Source: a virus
Length of the DNA: 31,398 bases
Direction: 5' to 3' (one strand)
Virus record (IMG/VR): IMGVR_UViG_3300005613_000272
Span: 1 to 31,398 of that record
Below, one piece after another: positions 15,355 to 23,699 of this stretch; position 1 is the stretch's first letter, and every line of letters starts with the position of its first letter. The notes below the pieces were generated by a model. That model did not search any database. It saw nothing but the letters and a program-made list of their open reading frames with translations, and was not told the DNA's origin. A program made the translations under genes and the position numbers.

Positions 15355-16146
15355 ATGACACAGATAAAACACGTAACAGAAAAGGAAATGACACGGCGTA
15401 CAGGTGTTAGAAATGCGCTTGGTTATACATATCCCGAAAAAGATTTAATACTTTTAAGAAAAGGTCTTGCTGGAAAGCAGAAGCGTGAAGTATTAGAACA
15501 TGAAATGAATCATCTTAGAAAAGGTGAGGAAGGCCCCTATGCGTGGATCCCTGCTGCTATAAGCGCAGTTTCATCCTATGTGGGCGGTAGAAAAGAGAAA
15601 AAAGCAGCCGAACAAGCCGCAGCTTTACAAAGAGAACAGTCAGGAAAGGCAGAAGGTTATTTAGAGCCTTATCGCCAGTTTGGTGAAGAGAGACTTGGCG
15701 ACCTACAAAATTGGCTTGCTGGCCCTAGCAGCGTATTTCAAAAACCCACTATGGAAGAAGTGCAGGCAACACCTGGTTATGAATCAAGGCTTGGTGCAAT
15801 AGAAAGCTCTGCTGCAGCAAGAGGCTCTTTATTCTCTGGTAATGCTTTGCGAGATATTGGTGAGTTTGGCGCAAGCGAATATGATCGAGAAATGGCACGT
15901 AGACAAAACGAATTAGCCAACAGATTACAATTAACCAATCTTGGTTACGGTGCTGCAGGTGGTCAAGCGGGTATCGCTCAAAGTCTTGGGCCTCAATTAG
16001 GCCAATACGCCATGCAAGCAGGCCAAGCATCCTCAAGAGGACTTAGCGGAGTTGGTGAAAGTATTGCGGGTGGGTATGGCGCATATCAAGGCCAGAAGAA
16101 TTGGAATGACTTTCTAAACCGAGCTTACCCGAAAGGAGAGGCATAA
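15355..16146 (+). CDS. DNA ejection-type protein with HExxH metallopeptidase motif (263 aa)
   Basis: The C-terminal two thirds (GGRKEKKAAEQAAALQREQ, PGYESRLGAIESSAAARGSLFSG, NRLQLTNLGYGAAGGQ) resembles P22 gp7-type DNA transfer proteins, carried in the capsid and injected first. The N-terminal 60 residues differ: they end KREVLEHEMNHLRKGEEGP, where H49-E50-x-x-H53 is a canonical zinc-metallopeptidase motif with nearby Glu (57-59 region) as a possible third ligand. A cell-wall or self-cleaving protease fused to an ejection protein is inferred. It has a Shine-Dalgarno hairpin. Confidence 0.7.
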   Translation: MTQIKHVTEKEMTRRTGVRNALGYTYPEKDLILLRKGLAGKQKREVLEHEMNHLRKGEEGPYAWIPAAISAVSSYVGGRKEKKAAEQAAALQREQSGKAEGYLEPYRQFGEERLGDLQNWLAGPSSVFQKPTMEEVQATPGYESRLGAIESSAAARGSLFSGNALRDIGEFGASEYDREMARRQNELANRLQLTNLGYGAAGGQAGIAQSLGPQLGQYAMQAGQASSRGLSGVGESIAGGYGAYQGQKNWNDFLNRAYPKGEA

Positions 16147-17300
16147 TGGCTAACGCGATGGATGCTTATTTTAGAGGTATGCAAGGCTCTATGCAGGCAG
16201 GGCAAAACGCCCTTGCTATGCAGCAGGCCGCCGATAAGATACGGCAAGACAGGCAATTAAGAAATATATTAGCGGGTGCTTATGAACAGCCGCAAGCGGG
16301 TATTCCTGCGATGGGCGCTGCTCCTGCTATGGGTGCGGTACAACCTGGCGCTGCTCCTTTATCTGACTACCCTGCTCAAGCGGCTATCCCTGCTCAAGCT
16401 GGAGGGTTAAATATTGAGAACGCATTAAACGCAATGTATCAAGGTGGTTTCGGGCCTGAAGCACTTGATTTGCAAATGAAAATGGAGAAACAGAAAGGCG
16501 GGTTAGGGACATATAATCCGAGAGACTATACCCCTGAATCATGGGCCGGATTTATAAAAACCCGTGACCCTGCTGCTTTGAAGCGGTACACAGAAAAAAC
16601 GGTAACTTTGGGCGGAGTTGAACATCAGTTAACGCCAGATAGGGGATACGTCCCATTAAGCACATTACAAGATGAGGCGGATGCAGCAGCTAGACTGGAA
16701 GCCAGCAAGACAGGGGCCAAGATAAAGACGCAAACAGAGTTGGCCCCGGAATTAAAGTTCAAGGAAAAGCTCGGATCAGAAGGTGCGGCGGTTTACTCAA
16801 AGCTATCAAAAGCAGCGCAAGAAGCATCAGCTTTTATCCCTCGCCTGCAATCGCTTAAAGAGTTGGCTGGCAAAGTTAGGACAGGTACGGGCGCAGAAAT
16901 TAAAATGATAGCAAAGCGCGCACTTAACGTTGATTCAGCCGATATGGAAGTACTCAATGCAAAATTAGGTGAGTTGGCGCAAGAAATATTAAACCAGCAA
17001 ACTGGCACAAAGACTGACTTTGATTTTGAAAATGCGGTAAGACAATCCGCAGCCCTGGGAAAAACACCAAAAGCAAACGCATTGTTAATTGATGCTTTAA
17101 TTAAACGACAAGAGCAAGCTGTTAATTTTGGCGACCAAGCGAAACAAGCGTATGAGAAATACGGGCCGAAAGGCGTCTTGGATATGCGATACCAACAACC
17201 AGCGCAAACATCATCTGCACCGAAAAAAGGAGCCGTTCAAGGAGGTTATATTTTCTTAGGCGGCGATCCTGCAAAACCTGAAAGCTGGAAGAAAAAATGA
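16146..17300 (+). CDS. Putative internal/DNA ejection protein (384 aa)
   Basis: The N-terminus is helical and Gln/Ala-rich (FRGMQGSMQAGQNALAMQQA), followed by a Pro/Ala linker (about residues 48-85). The central part is charged helices. The segment LNQQTGTKTDFDFENAVRQSAALGKT and the C-terminal GYIFLGGDPAKPESWKK are recurrent in phage internal proteins of this position. It stands where P22 has gp20, so ejection through the tail with the DNA is likely, by synteny rather than by clear homology. Overlaps its neighbours at both ends. Confidence 0.65.
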   Translation: MANAMDAYFRGMQGSMQAGQNALAMQQAADKIRQDRQLRNILAGAYEQPQAGIPAMGAAPAMGAVQPGAAPLSDYPAQAAIPAQAGGLNIENALNAMYQGGFGPEALDLQMKMEKQKGGLGTYNPRDYTPESWAGFIKTRDPAALKRYTEKTVTLGGVEHQLTPDRGYVPLSTLQDEADAAARLEASKTGAKIKTQTELAPELKFKEKLGSEGAAVYSKLSKAAQEASAFIPRLQSLKELAGKVRTGTGAEIKMIAKRALNVDSADMEVLNAKLGELAQEILNQQTGTKTDFDFENAVRQSAALGKTPKANALLIDALIKRQEQAVNFGDQAKQAYEKYGPKGVLDMRYQQPAQTSSAPKKGAVQGGYIFLGGDPAKPESWKKK

Positions 17301-18976
17301 AGCCTTGGGAGCAATATCAACAACCAGAAGCTGCGCCGTGGGAGAGTTATCAAGCTCAACCTGAAGAACAACCAATACTAGCCACAATGGGCGGTCAAGC
17401 GCCTGGCGGGAATACTGCTGCTGATGTCGGGTTAGCTGCTGTTGGCGGCGCTAACGTGCTCGCACCTTCTCTGCTTGGATTACCTGTTGACGTTGCTCAA
17501 AATATTGCAAACCTTGGCATTGCTGGGTACGGGGTGGCGCGTAAAGAAATTGGTGAAGCATTAGGTGAAGAAGGCTATATTCCTCCTGAAACATTGCCAC
17601 CTCAGCCTGGTGGCTCTCAATGGATGCGCGAAAAGATTGCAGAGGCTTCTCGCAAATTAGGCGGTGGCGATCCGTTTGCATTACCCGACCCATCTGATCC
17701 AACACAGCAAAAAGCAGCGTTGGCCGGAACAATACTGGCAACAGGCGCAATGGCTCCGGCTACTGGCCCTGCTGGAATGGCGGCAAATGTGGGAAAAATG
17801 GCTATTCCTGCTGCTGGCGCACTAGGTATGCAAGAAGCATTTCCTGAACAACCTTTGGCTCCTATGGTCGGCATGATGGCTGCACCAGCGGGGATAGCGG
17901 CGGCTAGTAAGGCAAAATCAGTTATTGCTCCTAAAATTGAGGCTTCAAAGGCTTTTATTAAAGCTCACAAGCTGGGCTATAAAGTGCCGCCAGCATTAGC
18001 AAAACCCACTAAAACCCAACAGTTTGCTGAGGGAACGGCTGGCCCTGTGCCAACAAAACAAAAAGCGTCTATACATAACCAGCAAGTAACGAATAAGCTA
18101 ATTAAGAAGGATATTGGCTATCCTGAAGACGTGCCTTTATCTCAAGACGGGCTTAATTTAATTAGGCAGCAAGCAGGTAAGGCGTATGACAGAACAAAAG
18201 TAATTGGTGTGTTTAAGTCAGATCCATCTTACGTCAAATCATTAAGCGGTATTGCAAAACAAGGCTCCGCGATGGCTAAAGACTTCCCGAAAGCGGTCAG
18301 GAAGGACGTCGTTGATATGGTGAAAACATACTCTAAAAAACAAATGTCAGCGGAAGGCACTGTGGAGGCTGTTAAGCAACTACGCGCAGATTCTAGCGCA
18401 GGATATAACTCACCAGACCCATCTATCTCAGCTATGGCAAGAGCAAAAGGCAAAGTTGCTGATGCTTTAGAAGGATTAATGGAAAGGCAGGCTGCGCAAA
18501 CTCATCCTGACCTTGTTCCTGCATTGAAGGCGGCAAGACAGCGAATTGCTAAAACATACACTATTGAAAAAGCCTTAAAAGGTGAAAATATTGATGCGGT
18601 TGCTTTAGGTCGTCAACTCGATAAAGGGAAGCCGTTATCTGGCGGAATACGAGACGTAGCTGAATTTGGTCAAAACTTTAAAGGTGCAGCACAAACAAAC
18701 GTGCCTCAATCAACAAACTTTAGGCCAATGGATTTAGTGGCTGGTGTTGGTGGTGCGGTTGGCACTGGAAATCCTGCATGGTTAGCGGCAATGGCAGCTA
18801 GACCAGCATTAAGAAGTGTATTGCTGTCAAAGCCATACCAAACGCTATTGGCTAAACCAAAATTCAGCATGGCAATACAAAAAGCAATGAAATTACCAGA
18901 TACAGAGGCAATAGCCGCGCTTAATGCGATAATGGCGCAAGAGGCTCAAAGGTCTGGAAATGCAGACTCAATGTAG
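17297..18976 (+). CDS. Putative internal/DNA ejection protein (559 aa)
   Basis: The protein begins with two PWExYQ repeats (KPWEQYQ, APWESYQ), a style common at the N-termini of phage ejection proteins. It then has long Ala/Gly/Met-rich hydrophobic stretches (about residues 39-85 and 138-205) suited to membrane insertion, followed by charged helices. It occupies the place of P22 gp16, which helps DNA cross the inner membrane. Assignment is by synteny and composition. It is followed by a 78-base gap before the tail fibre. Confidence 0.65.
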   Translation: MKPWEQYQQPEAAPWESYQAQPEEQPILATMGGQAPGGNTAADVGLAAVGGANVLAPSLLGLPVDVAQNIANLGIAGYGVARKEIGEALGEEGYIPPETLPPQPGGSQWMREKIAEASRKLGGGDPFALPDPSDPTQQKAALAGTILATGAMAPATGPAGMAANVGKMAIPAAGALGMQEAFPEQPLAPMVGMMAAPAGIAAASKAKSVIAPKIEASKAFIKAHKLGYKVPPALAKPTKTQQFAEGTAGPVPTKQKASIHNQQVTNKLIKKDIGYPEDVPLSQDGLNLIRQQAGKAYDRTKVIGVFKSDPSYVKSLSGIAKQGSAMAKDFPKAVRKDVVDMVKTYSKKQMSAEGTVEAVKQLRADSSAGYNSPDPSISAMARAKGKVADALEGLMERQAAQTHPDLVPALKAARQRIAKTYTIEKALKGENIDAVALGRQLDKGKPLSGGIRDVAEFGQNFKGAAQTNVPQSTNFRPMDLVAGVGGAVGTGNPAWLAAMAARPALRSVLLSKPYQTLLAKPKFSMAIQKAMKLPDTEAIAALNAIMAQEAQRSGNADSM

Positions 18977-19009
18977 TTAGCAAGCACAAAAAACAAGATT
19001 ATATATAGT
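18977..19009 (+). promoter_or_regulatory. Possible promoter for tail genes
   Basis: The 78-base gap before the tail fibre is AT-rich, unlike its surroundings. TTAGCA (18977-18982) and TATATA (19000-19005) have 17-base spacing, and TATAGT follows at 19004-19009. Each box is only a partial match, so the promoter call is weak. Confidence 0.25.
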
Positions 19010-19037
19010 ATCATTTCCATAATGTAATTATAGCAAA

Positions 19038-19051
19038 CAGTCGGGAGACTG
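19038..19051 (+). promoter_or_regulatory. Shine-Dalgarno hairpin before tail fibre gene
   Basis: CAGTC-GGGA-GACTG, identical to the element at 15339, carries the ribosome site GGGAG in its loop. The following CAAATGGCA is the same as the bases after the coat-gene copy at 10946, so the conserved unit extends from the hairpin through the start codon. Confidence 0.65.
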
Positions 19052-19054
19052 CAA

Positions 19055-20830
19055 ATGGCACAAAGACTGAGCATATTTTCAGGAAGACAATTTATTGACG
19101 CTAATGGCGATCCATACGTGGGCGCAAAGCTGTTTACTTATCTTGCTGGAAGCGCAACAAAGACAACAACAACAAAGGATTCTGCCGGATTATCAGACCA
19201 TGCCAACCCGATTATTCTTAATTCAAGGGGTGAGCCTGGTGACGGTGCTGGTGCAGCTCAAGCAATTTGGCATCCTGAAGGAACGACATTAAAGTATGTT
19301 TTAGCCCCTTCTGGTGATACCGACCCACCTGTCTCTGCTATTTCAACATGGGATAACGTGCCGGGTGTCAATGATACATCTATAACCGATCAAGGTCAGT
19401 GGGTATTAGGCCCGACCCCGACATACGTTGGCGCGACTTCATTTACCTTAATCGGAGACCAAACGTCTGATTTTCATGTTGGCCGTAGAATAAAGACCAC
19501 AAATTCAGGCGGTACAATTTACAGCTTAATCACTGTGAGTGCTTACACCTCATTAACTACAGTAACAGTGGTCAATGACTCTGGCGTATTGGATTCTGGC
19601 TTATCTGCTGTTTCTTACGGGTTATTAACTTCTGACAATCCATCTGTGCCCGGTGATTTAACAAAAATCAGAAAGCTTGATGCTTCTGGTTTGGTTAGAT
19701 TCTCAAAAGGCTCAGATATAGCCTCAGCAACAGAATTGCCTCATGTCACAGATGGGAATTATTCAGATGTAACAGGCACGACGACGATCACCTCTATTGC
19801 GACCACAGGCCAGATTGGGACGGTTATTAAGCGTCATTTTGATGGTATTTTAACACTTACCCATCATGCGACAGATTTAATTTTACCTGGTAGCGCAAAC
19901 ATCACAACAGCGGCAGGCGACGAAGCGGAATTTATTGAATACGCTTCAGGTGATTTTATCTGCACTAATTATAATAGAGCAGATGGGACGGCCGTGGTTG
20001 CTACTGGCTTAAATATTGTTGATTCGAGCTTTTCGTCAGGTCTTTGGTATCAAGGAACGGGTGATGATGGGTCTAAAACAGTCGCCGCATCTGAAAACTT
20101 AGCTCGCGGTGAATACCATTACACTGATTTAACGGTTAGCGCAGGGCAAACGTTAGGCGTATCTAATACATCAGGTGGGTTAATTATTCGCTGTACAGGT
20201 GCAGTCACTATCAATAACACAGCAATTATCAGCGTAGACGGTAAAGGTGGCCCTGGCGGTGTAGGCGTTATCAGTGTTGCTGGTGCGGCTGGCACAGATG
20301 GTATTTTAGGCGGCGCTGGCGGCTCTGGAGGCAATGATGGATTTGATAGCGGAAAGGGCGGCGATGTTACTATCCGAAGAGAAACCCTGGCGGGCGGCGC
20401 ATCCAAAACAGGGGGCGCAGGCGCAGGAAGTGGCGGCTCGTCTTTAGCTGCTGCTACGCGAATAATTAGAACTTTAACCTCTTACGGTGACGATCTATTA
20501 GGGATATATGGTGGTGGTGGCGGGGGTGCTGGGACAGGCGGAACCACCACGCCGGGTGACGGCGGCGCTGGCGGTGGCTTTGTTATTATTATCGCTGATT
20601 CAATTGACTTTCAAACAGGCGCAACCATTACAGCAGACGGTGTGAATGGCTCTAATAATGCTAATGATGGTGGTGGTGGCGGCGGCGGTGGTGGTTTTGT
20701 TTTGCTTGCTGCAAGAACAATAACCAATAACGGCACAATCACTGTTACCGGCGGAACAGGTGGGACAGGCATATCAGGATATAACGGCGGTGCTGGTGGT
20801 GCTGGTCATTCAATAGTGATAACAGGATAA
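19055..20830 (+). CDS. Tail fibre/appendage protein with glycine-rich C-terminus (591 aa)
   Basis: The N-terminal 60 residues (FSGRQFIDANGDPYVGAKLFTYLAGSATKTTTTKDSAG) match the head-binding or structural start common in podovirus tail proteins: D-A-N-G-x-P-x-V-G-A-K followed by an A-G-(S/T) segment. From about residue 395 to the end it is glycine-rich (GGAGGSGG, a run of about nine Gly near residue 540), interleaved with beta segments such as ITNNGTITVTGG. Such regions form polyglycine-II sandwiches in the receptor-binding adhesin gp38 of T-even-like phages. Host recognition is inferred. Confidence 0.75.
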   Translation: MAQRLSIFSGRQFIDANGDPYVGAKLFTYLAGSATKTTTTKDSAGLSDHANPIILNSRGEPGDGAGAAQAIWHPEGTTLKYVLAPSGDTDPPVSAISTWDNVPGVNDTSITDQGQWVLGPTPTYVGATSFTLIGDQTSDFHVGRRIKTTNSGGTIYSLITVSAYTSLTTVTVVNDSGVLDSGLSAVSYGLLTSDNPSVPGDLTKIRKLDASGLVRFSKGSDIASATELPHVTDGNYSDVTGTTTITSIATTGQIGTVIKRHFDGILTLTHHATDLILPGSANITTAAGDEAEFIEYASGDFICTNYNRADGTAVVATGLNIVDSSFSSGLWYQGTGDDGSKTVAASENLARGEYHYTDLTVSAGQTLGVSNTSGGLIIRCTGAVTINNTAIISVDGKGGPGGVGVISVAGAAGTDGILGGAGGSGGNDGFDSGKGGDVTIRRETLAGGASKTGGAGAGSGGSSLAAATRIIRTLTSYGDDLLGIYGGGGGGAGTGGTTTPGDGGAGGGFVIIIADSIDFQTGATITADGVNGSNNANDGGGGGGGGGFVLLAARTITNNGTITVTGGTGGTGISGYNGGAGGAGHSIVITG

Positions 20831-22878
20831 TGGAAAAATATCATGACATAGTGCTAGATAATGCGGGCAACGCTGTTCTAAGCGCAACAATTACAGTAAG
20901 TGATAACGGTGGCGGCGTATCAACCATTTATTCTGATAATGGCGTAACCCCTTTAGCAAACCCATTCACAGCGTCAAGCGTGGATGGTGCTTATTCGTTT
21001 TATGCCGCTAATGGCCGGTATGACGTTAATATTACCGCAACAGGCTTTACGACTGAAAACCTAACCGATATTGTTTTGTTTGACAGAAATGACGCTGCCG
21101 CTGTTGATTCTTATGCAAATATAGCCGCACTAAGAGCAATTACTTCCGCACCATCATTAACCCACGCCACAATCAAAGGCTATACCACAGATGGTGATGG
21201 TGGTGGCGGTGATTTCTACTGGGATGCAACATCTACCGAAACAGATAACGGCGGCACGATTATAAAGGCGACTGCTATCACTACGGGTAGATGGAAAAGG
21301 CTTTATTCTGGATCGATTAATGTTAGATGGTTTGGCGCTACGGGTGATGGGGTTACAGATGATACTGCTGCTATTCAGGCAGCGAGTGATTTTTGTTTCC
21401 CTCTAAGACAAGTTTTATACATCCCTAATGGGGTTTATCTTGTTACAGATACGCTAACCATATCAGAAGGTACGCAAATAAAAGGCGATACTTATTTTCA
21501 GTATAATGCTGGTTTTGGTGTATTGGTTAAAGCTACCACCATAGATTTCAATCCTGCTACCCCGTTAAGTTTATTTGAATATGCCGCAACGCCTGTACAC
21601 ACAGGGTTTAGATTCCACACCTCAATACAGGGCCTTCATATTGAAGGTAACTCGGTTGGTGGAGGGGGATCTAATAGTCTTTACGGTTTAGATTTGGACG
21701 GCATAATTTACGGCAAATTTAAAGATTTAAGTATTGACGGGTTTATGACCCCTATTCATTGTGCAGGAACCATCAATAATGAATTTACCAATGTATTTAC
21801 CTCGGGCGTAACTCAATGCGTTCTTTATGACACAACCGCAACGTCTGACGTATGGAATCATTGCAGTTATTTCGGTTCCCCTGTCGCAGTTACCTTTGCG
21901 ACAACCTGTGTCGCTATTCGGTTCACTGATGTTCTATTAGAGCAGATTGATAATTATGGCTTTGACATTGAAAGAACATGTCAAAATATCATGGTGAAGG
22001 ATGTTTATACAGAAGATGTTCCTTACACAACAGCCCAAGCTGATGCAGCCGTATTTAGAGTTGGCGCGCTTGGGGCTGGCGCAGCAAGTATAAATAATCA
22101 TCTTATTGTTAATGGTGGTCATATAACAGGTAGAAGCGCAGGTTCACATGGCTCTGTCTTTGATGTTGATTATTGTGAAGGGATTCAAATATCAAACTTT
22201 TTTGCGGCTCGTTATGTGAATGTAATAAAAACATCAGCCAACACAAGAATAGATTCCGTTACTGCAAATCCATTCACGGGCATATCGCTAACTAATATAT
22301 ACACTGATTACACTAAGATTACAGGCATACATCCCAACGGTGTTATAAATTCGGGCGCTTATAAGCAATCAGCCAGAATCGGTAACGTGTATGCTAGTGG
22401 AAGTATTGAGGCTGTTGGTCTTATGTACCCTTATTCGGGTTTGGACTTTTCATCAACTTCCCCTTCGGCAGATGTAGATGTTCTCGATTACTATAAAGAA
22501 AAGACAACATTCACACCGACGATATTATTTGGTGGTGCTGATACTGGCGCAGTTTATACTAATCAGGTCGGACGTATGACAAGAATTGGTGATATTGTAT
22601 ATTTTCGTATAACTGTTTCAACATCAACGAAAAGCTCTGCTACTGGCGCAGCCACGATTGGAGGATTACCAACAGCCGCAGCCGGTGGTGGATTGGCATC
22701 TGTAGCAATAAGGATGGACGCTATATCTTTTGCAGATTATCCGCAAGGTTATATTAGTAGCGGTGGAACAACCATTAACCTCGAAGAAACAACAAACGCA
22801 GGTGCAACCACAAATCTGGATGACACTAATTTTGCCGCAACGTCACAACTTGTCATTACTGGACATTATGAAGTATAA
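20830..22878 (+). CDS. Tailspike with pectate-lyase-like beta-helix (682 aa)
   Basis: The N-terminal 80 residues look like a small beta-sandwich module (DIVLDNAGNAVLSATITVSD). Residues 164-187 (NVRWFGATGDGVTDDTAAIQ) are the signature start of the pectate lyase superfamily beta-helix, used by phage tailspikes to bind or cleave surface polysaccharide. The right-handed helix probably runs to about residue 555. A C-terminal domain (FTPTILFGGADTGAVYTNQVG, later LVITGHYEV) matches a common trimerising or carbohydrate-binding end. Its start overlaps the tail-fibre stop. The substrate cannot be predicted. Confidence 0.85.
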   Translation: MEKYHDIVLDNAGNAVLSATITVSDNGGGVSTIYSDNGVTPLANPFTASSVDGAYSFYAANGRYDVNITATGFTTENLTDIVLFDRNDAAAVDSYANIAALRAITSAPSLTHATIKGYTTDGDGGGGDFYWDATSTETDNGGTIIKATAITTGRWKRLYSGSINVRWFGATGDGVTDDTAAIQAASDFCFPLRQVLYIPNGVYLVTDTLTISEGTQIKGDTYFQYNAGFGVLVKATTIDFNPATPLSLFEYAATPVHTGFRFHTSIQGLHIEGNSVGGGGSNSLYGLDLDGIIYGKFKDLSIDGFMTPIHCAGTINNEFTNVFTSGVTQCVLYDTTATSDVWNHCSYFGSPVAVTFATTCVAIRFTDVLLEQIDNYGFDIERTCQNIMVKDVYTEDVPYTTAQADAAVFRVGALGAGAASINNHLIVNGGHITGRSAGSHGSVFDVDYCEGIQISNFFAARYVNVIKTSANTRIDSVTANPFTGISLTNIYTDYTKITGIHPNGVINSGAYKQSARIGNVYASGSIEAVGLMYPYSGLDFSSTSPSADVDVLDYYKEKTTFTPTILFGGADTGAVYTNQVGRMTRIGDIVYFRITVSTSTKSSATGAATIGGLPTAAAGGGLASVAIRMDAISFADYPQGYISSGGTTINLEETTNAGATTNLDDTNFAATSQLVITGHYEV

Positions 22879-22881
22879 AAC

Positions 22882-23313
22882 ATGATACTTAGACGATTTA
22901 GATCTGATGAAGACGGGACTTTCGGAACACTGGAGGTTGATAACCATGTTTTCTTCACAGTCGAGAGACCTTGGAAAGATAACAAACCTTTTGTTTCCTG
23001 TATTCCAGAAGGGGATTATATATTAGTGCCTCATCAATCTAACAAGTACGGGCATGTTTTAGCGATGATTAACCACCAGATAGGGGTTACGCATCAAAAA
23101 GAACCGGACTCCACACGTTACGCCTGCTTAATTCATACTGCCAATTACCCTAAAGACGTTGAAGGCTGTATCGGACTAGGCGACAATTACATAGCGGATA
23201 AAAATATGGTGACTAACTCACGTCAGTCTATCATTGATTTTTATAATATCGTTTCACCAGAGCAGGTTCATCAATTAAAAATTGAAAATGCTGAATACTT
23301 AAAGATGGGTTAA
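22882..23313 (+). CDS. DUF5675-like protein, candidate lytic enzyme (143 aa)
   Basis: The pattern (LRRFRSDEDGTFGTLEVDNHVFFTVERPW, IPEGDYILVPHQS, CLIHTANYPKDVEGCIGLG) matches the DUF5675 family. H85 and C96 in I-H-x-x-N...E-G-C-I resemble the His/Cys pair of L,D-transpeptidase-like enzymes, suggesting peptidoglycan activity. Its place at the head of the lysis cassette and the absence of any recognisable lysozyme or amidase nearby make it the candidate endolysin. There is no signal peptide. Function is inference. Confidence 0.65.
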   Translation: MILRRFRSDEDGTFGTLEVDNHVFFTVERPWKDNKPFVSCIPEGDYILVPHQSNKYGHVLAMINHQIGVTHQKEPDSTRYACLIHTANYPKDVEGCIGLGDNYIADKNMVTNSRQSIIDFYNIVSPEQVHQLKIENAEYLKMG

Positions 23314-23317
23314 TGTA

Positions 23318-23623
23318 ATGGTTGCAGAAGTTAATGACAGCTCGCTAGGGAAAAAAGTAACTATACTTGATATTGTATCTATTATTACAATACCATTAAT
23401 CGGGTTTATCGGGTATATGATGATCACGGAAATTAGCCAAGCTAATACATCATTAAAAACAATCAAAGACACATTGATCACTATTCTTATTGAGCAGGAG
23501 AGAAATAGGGGTAAATTCGCAAATATTGAGTCTGGTATAACGAGAATTAAGTTAGATGTGAAAGAGGTTCGCGATGTTCAGACTAATTATGGTGAACGCA
23601 TCTATAAACTAGAAGGAAAGTAA
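23318..23623 (+). CDS. Membrane protein with coiled coil, lysis cassette (101 aa)
   Basis: One transmembrane helix lies at about residues 16-36 (LDIVSIITIPLIGFIGYMMI), followed by a soluble helical tail with heptad-like spacing (IESGITRIKLDVKEVRDVQ). It resembles small phage membrane proteins of the XhlA type, in which order would be reversed, or an accessory holin. Exact role unknown. The gene follows the DUF5675 gene by four bases. Confidence 0.6.
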   Translation: MVAEVNDSSLGKKVTILDIVSIITIPLIGFIGYMMITEISQANTSLKTIKDTLITILIEQERNRGKFANIESGITRIKLDVKEVRDVQTNYGERIYKLEGK

Positions 23624-23624
23624 A

Positions 23625-23699
23625 ATGGCAACTAAAAAGAAACCCTGTAACCCGAAACCTAAACCGAAACCCAAACCAAAAAAGAAGATGTACGCATGA
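23625..23699 (+). CDS. Lys-Pro cationic micropeptide in lysis cassette (24 aa)
   Basis: A ribosome site (AAGGAAAG) precedes MATKKKPCNPKPKPKPKPKK, which ends KMYA. It has one Cys and no acidic residue. The stop overlaps the next start as ATGA. It shares the tandem Lys-Pro design with the protein at 2603-2719. Cationic phage peptides that disturb the outer membrane are known, so a lysis role is possible but unproven. Confidence 0.45.
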   Translation: MATKKKPCNPKPKPKPKPKKKMYA

